NCBI RefSeq assembly: GCF_000723165.1
Contig: NZ_HG322949.1
Coordinates: 4,930,173 to 4,994,172 of the forward strand
DNA length: 64,000 nt
DNA from: Janthinobacterium agaricidamnosum NBRC 102515 = DSM 9628
GTDB lineage: Bacteria > Pseudomonadota > Gammaproteobacteria > Burkholderiales > Burkholderiaceae_D
Reading direction: 5' to 3'
This document shows positions 59,034 through 64,000 of the stretch, one piece after another. Under the pieces are notes generated by a model. The model did no database searches and was not told where the DNA came from. It saw only the letters and a list, made by a program, of their open reading frames with translations. Positions within the stretch are counted from its first letter, which is position 1; every line of letters begins with the position of its first letter. Both the position numbers and the translations under genes were made by a program.

Positions 59034-59498
59034 TTAATGCAGCAGGCGCGGCGCCTGTTCATCGTCGCCGCCAAACAGGTCGTCGAACATCAGCGCGTCC
59101 GGTTCCTTGCCCTGGCTCCACAACAGCATCAGCACGATGACTTTCAGTTTGCCGAGCGCCACCGGCGATTCGTCCAGCGCCAGCGCGCGTTCGATGACGA
59201 TTTCGCGCTGCAGCGGACTGAGCACCTTGGCGCTTTCGAGGAACTGGATAAAACCGATCGCGGCCGTGCCCAGCACGTCGCTTTCTTCTTCGACATAAAA
59301 GCGGGTGCCGGTCGACGACGCCGTCAACGAATGCTCGACGCCAGCCATCGCGGTCAAGTCGGTCAGCCACACCAGCGCCTCGGAAATCTCCACATCGTCA
59401 AAACCGACGGCCGACAGTTTCTTCGCCAATGCGGCCGGTTCAGGGCAGGCATCGGGGCGGTAATACGTTTCGTAGAGATATACAAGGATGTCGAACAT
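59034..59498 (-). CDS. smg: Smg family protein (DUF494)
   Basis: 154 residues. [15 protein letters not shown] at the N-terminus, LTDLTAMAG and the [44 protein letters not shown] stretch are typical of Smg. No signal peptide; helical. Function unknown; located after dprA and before topB, as in many betaproteobacteria and in E. coli near def-fmt-smf-smg. Confidence 0.93.
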   Translation of the reverse strand: MFDILVYLYETYYRPDACPEPAALAKKLSAVGFDDVEISEALVWLTDLTAMAGVEHSLTASSTGTRFYVEEESDVLGTAAIGFIQFLESAKVLSPLQREIVIERALALDESPVALGKLKVIVLMLLWSQGKEPDALMFDDLFGGDDEQAPRLLH

Positions 59499-59553
59499 GG
59501 CTCTACTCTATCAGTTAAGCTCGCTTAGGCACAAGCCCTGCGCCATCGGCGAT

Positions 59554-60681
59554 TCAGATACGGCAGCGTTGAAACATGCCACCAGGTAATTTTTCCAGCA
59601 AGCCAGCCAGCTCCAGGTTCAGCAACTGGACCAGCACCGCAGCGGCGTCCTGCCCGGTGCGGGCCGCCAGCGTGTCGGCGTCGGCCGGATCATGGCCCAG
59701 TGCGGCCAGCAAGCCGGCGTCTTCCAGTGCGCAGCTTGCTTCCGGCACAGTGCCTTGCACATTAGTATGCACCATCGCTTGCATTTCCTGCAATACATCA
59801 CCAGCTGACTCGACCAGCTTGGCGCCCTGTTTAATCAGCGCGTGACAGCCTTTGGCCAGCGCCGAATGGATCGAGCCGGGGATCGCAAACACGTCGCGGC
59901 CCTGCTCGCACGCCAGCCGCGCTGTGATCAGCGAACCGGACTGGGCCGCCGCCTCGATCACCAGCACGCCGCGGCACAAGCCGCTGATCAGCCGGTTACG
60001 GCGCGGAAAGTTGCCCGGCATCGCAGGCAGCCCGAGCGGATATTCGCTGATGAGGCAGCCTTGGTCGGCGATGCGGTGCGCCAGCGCCAAGTTACGGCGC
60101 GGATACACGATATCGATGCCGGTGCCGATCACCGCCACCGTCGAACCGGGCCCGGCCAGGCCACCGTGGTGCGCCGCCGTATCGATCCCCAGCGCCAGCC
60201 CGGACACGATGGTCAATCCAGCCAGACTGAGCGCTTGCGAAAACGCCGCCGCATTGGCCACCCCTTGTGCGCTGGCATTGCGGCTGCCGACCACCGCCAG
60301 CGCCGGGCGCGCCAGCAAGTCGATACGACCTTTGATGTAAATCAACAAAGGTGGATCGTGGATTTCAAGCAACAGTTTCGGATACGCGGCATCGGCCAGC
60401 GTCAGGATCGCATTGCCGGGCTGTTGCAGCCAGGCCAGCGTGTGCTCGACCGATAATTGCAGCGCGGGCGGCGCCGCGCCGCACAAGCCGCGCGCCGCGC
60501 TCTCCGGCACGATCGAATGCAGCGCCTCGAAGCCGGCTTCGAAGATGGCGTCCGGCAAACCGAAACGGGCCAGCAAGGCGCGCGCGGCCACCGGCCCGAT
60601 GCCGGCGCTATGCTGCAAACGCAGCCAGGCGGCCAGCTCGTGCTCGGTGATGGATGGCTGCCTGGTCTCCGTGGCAGCCAC
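59554..60681 (-). CDS. dprA: DNA processing protein DprA
   Basis: 375 residues. RecA loader for transforming ssDNA. Rossmann core: AVVGSRNASAQG, VSGLALGIDTAAHHGGL, TVAVIGTGIDIVYPRRN, LISEYPLG, NFPRRNRLISGL and EAAAQSGSLITARLACEQGRDVFAIPG are all standard. N-terminal SAM-like domain and C-terminal winged helix (DADTLAARTGQDAAAVLVQLLNLELAGLLEKLPGG). Start is GTG at 60681 with GGAG 10 nt before it; no ATG is available near. It begins 7 bp after the LysM gene stop. Confidence 0.95.
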   Translation of the reverse strand: MAATETRQPSITEHELAAWLRLQHSAGIGPVAARALLARFGLPDAIFEAGFEALHSIVPESAARGLCGAAPPALQLSVEHTLAWLQQPGNAILTLADAAYPKLLLEIHDPPLLIYIKGRIDLLARPALAVVGSRNASAQGVANAAAFSQALSLAGLTIVSGLALGIDTAAHHGGLAGPGSTVAVIGTGIDIVYPRRNLALAHRIADQGCLISEYPLGLPAMPGNFPRRNRLISGLCRGVLVIEAAAQSGSLITARLACEQGRDVFAIPGSIHSALAKGCHALIKQGAKLVESAGDVLQEMQAMVHTNVQGTVPEASCALEDAGLLAALGHDPADADTLAARTGQDAAAVLVQLLNLELAGLLEKLPGGMFQRCRI

Positions 60682-60688
60682 GGCGATG

Positions 60689-61789
60689 TTACTCCGGTGA
60701 AAGAACGGCGTCGCCGACTTGCACCGGCTCCGTCACTTGCATGATCAAGCCATACGAAATACGCTTGAACACACGGAAGATAAATACAGTGCCATATTGC
60801 TCGTCCGGCAATTTGACGGTCGGATTGCGCAGGCCAAACAAACCTTTGCTGGCGGTCGGATCGCTGACCGTCTGCCCTTCATGATACAACTGCAGCACAG
60901 CGCCGCTATCGAGTCCGTCAACAACACCGCGATTGACGGTGACGATCTGGTTTTGGCCGGCATGGGTAACGCCGCCGTAAATCGACATGATGCGTCCATC
61001 GATCTTTTGTTCGGGCGGGTGCGGCACGTAATTATTGAACGGCACCGGCGGCGTGGCCAGCAGGTAATCGCCGGCGCCCATTTCCTGCTTGGCGCTGCCG
61101 ACGATGAAGGTATGGATATCGGCCGGCGCCCTGGCGGCGGTCTTTAAATTGATGCTGCCTAAATAATAGGCTTCATAACCGAGCACGGCGCCGCTGACCG
61201 GGTCTTTCAACGCCTGGCCGGGACGGAACACCTGGAAGGCGTTGCCGCCATTTAAGTCGCCGCGCACATACGCCTTGTCGCCGCGCCCCAGGAAGACATG
61301 GTTTTCCTCGGTCGCGACGATGCGCGGCGCGTGGGCCAATTCATCCTTTTCGATCACCAGCGGTTGCGACAGGAACGGTTCGATGACGCTCGGCGCGATC
61401 GCCGGCACCGCATCCTTGCCCAAACCTTCGGTGCGCAGTTGCGGCGACAGGCGTTGCTCCGGAGGCAAGGACGCCGCATCGCTGGCGGCGACCGGGCTGC
61501 CCAGACGCAAGCGCCCGGCGCTGCGGTCGAAATAGACGATCTGGCCCGGATAAATCCAGTGCGGGTTGCGGATTTCTGCGCGGTTCAAGCCCCATACCTG
61601 GCCCCAGCACCATGGATGTTCCAGAAACTGGCCGGAAATATCCCACAAGGTGTCGCCCTTGACCACCACATGCTGGTCCGGCGCATTCGGCAAGAAGGCG
61701 CACGTGGCGGCCTGCGCGCCGGTGCACAAGGCCAGTGTAAAAAGCGCGGCAGCCACAATGCGCGGCCCGACTGTGCTAAAATTTTCCAT
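60689..61789 (-). CDS. LysM domain secreted protein
   Basis: 366 residues from the ATG at 61789. Signal peptide to about AQA (residue 28), then one LysM (VVVKGDTLWDISGQFLEHPWCWGQVWGLNR...NPHWIYPGQIVYF) at ~40-95 for peptidoglycan binding. The remaining ~270 residues are beta-rich with HVFLGRGDKAYVRG, DYLLATPP and VTVNRGVVDGLDSGAVLQLYHEG; no known enzymatic motif. Conserved position upstream of dprA and divergent from def in Burkholderiales. The in-frame ATG at 61825 adds 12 residues before the signal peptide and is less likely. Confidence 0.88.
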   Translation of the reverse strand: MENFSTVGPRIVAAALFTLALCTGAQAATCAFLPNAPDQHVVVKGDTLWDISGQFLEHPWCWGQVWGLNRAEIRNPHWIYPGQIVYFDRSAGRLRLGSPVAASDAASLPPEQRLSPQLRTEGLGKDAVPAIAPSVIEPFLSQPLVIEKDELAHAPRIVATEENHVFLGRGDKAYVRGDLNGGNAFQVFRPGQALKDPVSGAVLGYEAYYLGSINLKTAARAPADIHTFIVGSAKQEMGAGDYLLATPPVPFNNYVPHPPEQKIDGRIMSIYGGVTHAGQNQIVTVNRGVVDGLDSGAVLQLYHEGQTVSDPTASKGLFGLRNPTVKLPDEQYGTVFIFRVFKRISYGLIMQVTEPVQVGDAVLSPE

Positions 61790-62142
61790 TAACAGATCCG
61801 ATAAGTGCGCCGAAGTGTCCGGCATGGATGGAAAGCGCGAAACGCCTCCAGCTTGAACTGTATCACCCGGTGACCGATAGCGCAGGTAAAACCCGGTCCT
61901 GCCAGCGATAAAAATTGCCGAACTGAATCAAATTTTGCCCACAAAAATTTGCACTGGCAAGCGAACTGGCAAAATAAACAGCGCGCTGCTCACGCTGTTG
62001 CCTGTGAGGCCCTGACCAGCACTGGATTGTTTCGCAACAATGCCCGACCCGGTCCGATACAAGCCCGCACTGTTCTATACTTGATCGTGTAGTCACCACT
62101 ACCAGCAACCAGCAACCATTAGCCGAAATTAGCCGAATTCGT
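61790..62142. other. 353-bp divergent intergenic region (LysM gene / def)
   Basis: Contains promoters for both divergent genes, of which TATACT around 62081-62086 is a possible def -10. Short direct repeats are noticeable: ACTGGCAA twice near 61950-61970, ACCAGCA twice and ATTAGCCGA twice just before def. Nothing coding seen. Confidence 0.4.
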
Positions 62143-62685
62143 ATGTCCATTTTAAATATCCTGCGTTACCCCGATCCGCGCCTGCACACGGTCGCCAAAC
62201 CCGTCACCGTATTCGATGAGAAACTGGCGGCGCTGGTCGCCGACATGGCGGAAACCATGTACGACGCCCCCGGCATCGGCCTGGCCGCGTCGCAAGTCGA
62301 TGTGCACCAGCAATTGCTGGTGATCGACATCACCGAAACCAAGGATGCGCTGCAAGTGTTCATCAACCCGGAAATCATCTGGGCCAGTGAAACCAAGCAA
62401 GTCTACGACGAAGGCTGCCTGTCGGTGCCCGGCGTGTACGACGGCGTCGAACGGCCGGCCGAAGTCAAGGTGCGCGCGCTCGACCTGCACGGCAAACCGT
62501 TCGAAGTGGCGGCCGACGGCTTGCTGGCGGTGTGCATCCAGCATGAAATGGATCACTTGCTGGGCAAGGTGTTTGTCGAATACCTGTCGCCGCTGAAACG
62601 CAACCGCATCAAAACCAAGATGGTCAAGGAAATCCGTGGCCTGGAACGCGAAGCCAGCCTGCGCGCGCAAGGCCGCCGCTTCTGA
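62143..62685 (+). CDS. def: Peptide deformylase
   Basis: 180 residues. Removes formyl from N-terminal fMet. All three metal/active-site motifs present: GIGLAASQ (motif 1), EGCLSVP (motif 2, Cys ligand) and QHEMDHL (motif 3, HExxH). It is 77 bp before fmt; the def-fmt order is classical. Confidence 0.97.
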   Translation: MSILNILRYPDPRLHTVAKPVTVFDEKLAALVADMAETMYDAPGIGLAASQVDVHQQLLVIDITETKDALQVFINPEIIWASETKQVYDEGCLSVPGVYDGVERPAEVKVRALDLHGKPFEVAADGLLAVCIQHEMDHLLGKVFVEYLSPLKRNRIKTKMVKEIRGLEREASLRAQGRRF

Positions 62686-62762
62686 TTCCGCCGGCCCGGC
62701 CCATGGCGCCAGCCGCGGACCGGGCAAAACGCGCACTGCGCAAAGACACACCAGGGAATAAT

Positions 62763-63719
62763 ATGAAAGTGATCTTCGCGGGCACGCCCGAATTCGCCGC
62801 CACCGCCCTCAAGGACTTGCATGAAGCGGGTTTCGAGATCCCGCTGGTGCTGACCCAGCCGGACCGCCCGGCCGGACGCGGCATGCAACTGCACGCTTCG
62901 GCCGTCAAGCAATATGCGCAGCAGCATGGCATCGACGTCTTGCAGCCGCTGTCGCTGCGCATGGACAGCAAGGACCCGCAACGCGCCGCCGAAGCAACCA
63001 TCGCCCATCAACGCTTGCTGGCCACCGACTACGATGTAATGGTGGTCGCCGCCTATGGCCTGATTTTGCCGCGCAGCACGCTCGAGATCCACCCCTGCAT
63101 CAATATCCACGGTTCGCTGCTGCCGCGCTGGCGCGGCGCCGCGCCGATCCACCGCGCCATCGAGGCCGGCGACGATGAAACCGGCATTACCATCATGCAC
63201 ATGGATGAAGGCCTGGATACCGGCCCGATGCTGGCGATCGAACGGGTGACCATCGAAGCGGCCGACTCGACCGCCACGCTGCACGACAAGCTGGCGGCGC
63301 TGGGCGGCAAGATGATCGTCAATACCTTGCGCAAGATGCGGCAAGGGCCGCTGGAAGCCGTGCCGCAACCGGAAGCGGGCATTACCTACGCGGCCAAGAT
63401 CGGCAAGGAAGAAGCGGCGCTCGACTTCAGCCTGCCGGCGCTGGAACTGGGCTTGAAAATCCGCGCCTTCAATCCCTTCCCCGGCGCGCACGGGCAAATC
63501 GGCGGCGTCACCGTCAAGCTGTGGGCCGCCGAAGTGATCGAGGCCGACAGCAAGCAGGCGCCGGGACAAGTACTGGCGGCCGACGCCCAGCACGGCATCG
63601 TGGTGGCCTGCGGCAGCGGTTCGCTGCGCCTGACCGCCTTGCAAAAGCCGGGCGGCAAGCGCTTGCCGGCGGCCGAATTCATCAAGGGCTTTGCGCTCGA
63701 CGGCCTGCGTTTCTCATAA
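62763..63719 (+). CDS. fmt: Methionyl-tRNA formyltransferase
   Basis: 318 residues. Formylates initiator Met-tRNA with 10-formyl-[18 protein letters not shown] start, [20 protein letters not shown], the catalytic Asn/His pair in [31 protein letters not shown] (Asp), and a C-terminal OB-like tRNA-binding domain. The ATG at 62763 was chosen; the frame starts earlier at 62703 but without conserved sequence. Follows def. Confidence 0.97.
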   Translation: MKVIFAGTPEFAATALKDLHEAGFEIPLVLTQPDRPAGRGMQLHASAVKQYAQQHGIDVLQPLSLRMDSKDPQRAAEATIAHQRLLATDYDVMVVAAYGLILPRSTLEIHPCINIHGSLLPRWRGAAPIHRAIEAGDDETGITIMHMDEGLDTGPMLAIERVTIEAADSTATLHDKLAALGGKMIVNTLRKMRQGPLEAVPQPEAGITYAAKIGKEEAALDFSLPALELGLKIRAFNPFPGAHGQIGGVTVKLWAAEVIEADSKQAPGQVLAADAQHGIVVACGSGSLRLTALQKPGGKRLPAAEFIKGFALDGLRFS

Positions 63720-63733
63720 GACTACAGCGCAAT

Positions 63734-63769
63734 AAAAAAGGCCGGACAGTGTCGCCACTGCCCGGCCTT
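63734..63769. terminator. Bidirectional intrinsic terminator
   Basis: Stem AGGCCGG-a-CAGTG (63739-63752 approx.) with CACTG-c-CCGGCCT, loop TCGC. On the minus strand T6 follows, so it primarily ends the minus-strand gene to the right; it may also stop fmt. Confidence 0.85.
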
Positions 63770-63818
63770 CCATCCTTTGCAGCCGCCGCGGCGGCTGCCT
63801 TTCCCTGTCTACTATCAA

Positions 63819-64000
63819 TTACTGGTTCGGCACCCGCACCAGGCGCGCCTTCAGCGCAGTCGCCAGGCTGACTTCAAACGTGCCGCCGCCGGCCAGGCTG
63901 CGCACGTCCAGCGTTGCGCTGCCGCCGCTCAGCGACGACGCCAGCACGCTGCGGCTGCCGTTCGCGGCCACATACGATACCGCCACATTCGGTTCCGCCG
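63819..64000 (-). CDS. C-terminal fragment of unidentified protein (cut by window edge)
   Basis: The minus strand has an open frame to the window end with stop TAA at 63821-63819. The ~60 visible residues end in LATALKARLVRVPNQ and are rich in Ala/Ser/Gly/Val, with alternating-hydrophobic beta-type pattern (PNVAVSYVAANGSRSVLASSLSGG, VRSLAGGGTFEVSL), suggesting an extracellular beta-sandwich or repeat domain. Terminator on its 3' side supports it being real. Product not identifiable from this piece. Confidence 0.6.
   Translation of the reverse strand, partial: AEPNVAVSYVAANGSRSVLASSLSGGSATLDVRSLAGGGTFEVSLATALKARLVRVPNQ

Overview
The window is a 64-kb stretch of ordinary chromosome from a betaproteobacterium of the order Burkholderiales, most likely family Oxalobacteraceae (the Janthinobacterium/Duganella/Massilia group). 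This rests on gene order (polA, DUF2782, thrB, BPSS1780-type membrane protein, uvrD; valS; dusB-fis-purH next to ruvCAB; erpA-bactofilin-argC-rpsI-rplM; topB-smg-dprA-LysM/def-fmt), a PEP-CTERM protein, a Gram-negative porin, and GC-rich coding DNA with long antisense shadow frames. No prophage, integrase, insertion sequence, CRISPR array, tRNA or rRNA gene was found.

Layout. 0-10 kb: polA start, thrB unit, uvrD, a PEP-CTERM protein, a DHA2-type MFS exporter, a secreted coiled-coil protein and class III alcohol dehydrogenase frmA. 10-16 kb: an ANTAR response regulator just upstream of frmA, then a TPP-riboswitch-controlled thiCSGDE operon and a porin. 16-31 kb: valS, a DUF2147 protein, yaiI, ruvBAC, purH, fis, dusB, a phosphatase, a PEBP protein, dtd and tyrS, most on the minus strand. 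30-38 kb: M23 peptidase and anmK (cell wall), erpA, bactofilin, argC, rplM-rpsI, an OsmC-type protein and coq7. 38-45 kb: a NatAB-like ABC exporter, then a second ABC ATPase with a 1190-residue permease/M1-peptidase fusion. 45-56 kb is the most accessory part: catalase, an AT-rich CPBP protease, a LysR regulator divergent from an oxidoreductase, several small secreted proteins, and two tandem alkaline phosphatases behind a PHO box. 56-64 kb: topoisomerase III with a histone-like tail, smg, dprA, LysM protein, def, fmt, and the 3' end of an unidentified gene.

The best candidate for something undescribed is at 9.9-10.7 kb. A response regulator with an RNA-binding ANTAR domain is followed, in a 67-nt gap, by an intrinsic-terminator-like hairpin lying just before the frmA ribosome-binding site. 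A 9-nt segment right after the regulator's stop codon can pair with the terminator loop and 3' arm, giving a possible antiterminator. Formaldehyde detoxification may therefore be controlled by ANTAR-mediated readthrough; this is inference from sequence. Other points of interest are a structured ~120-bp element between ruvC and purH resembling a recurrent betaproteobacterial small RNA, dispersed inverted-repeat elements near 0.3 and 40.1 kb, a 12-bp minisatellite ahead of purH, and a 14-bp duplication spanning the phoA1 stop codon.
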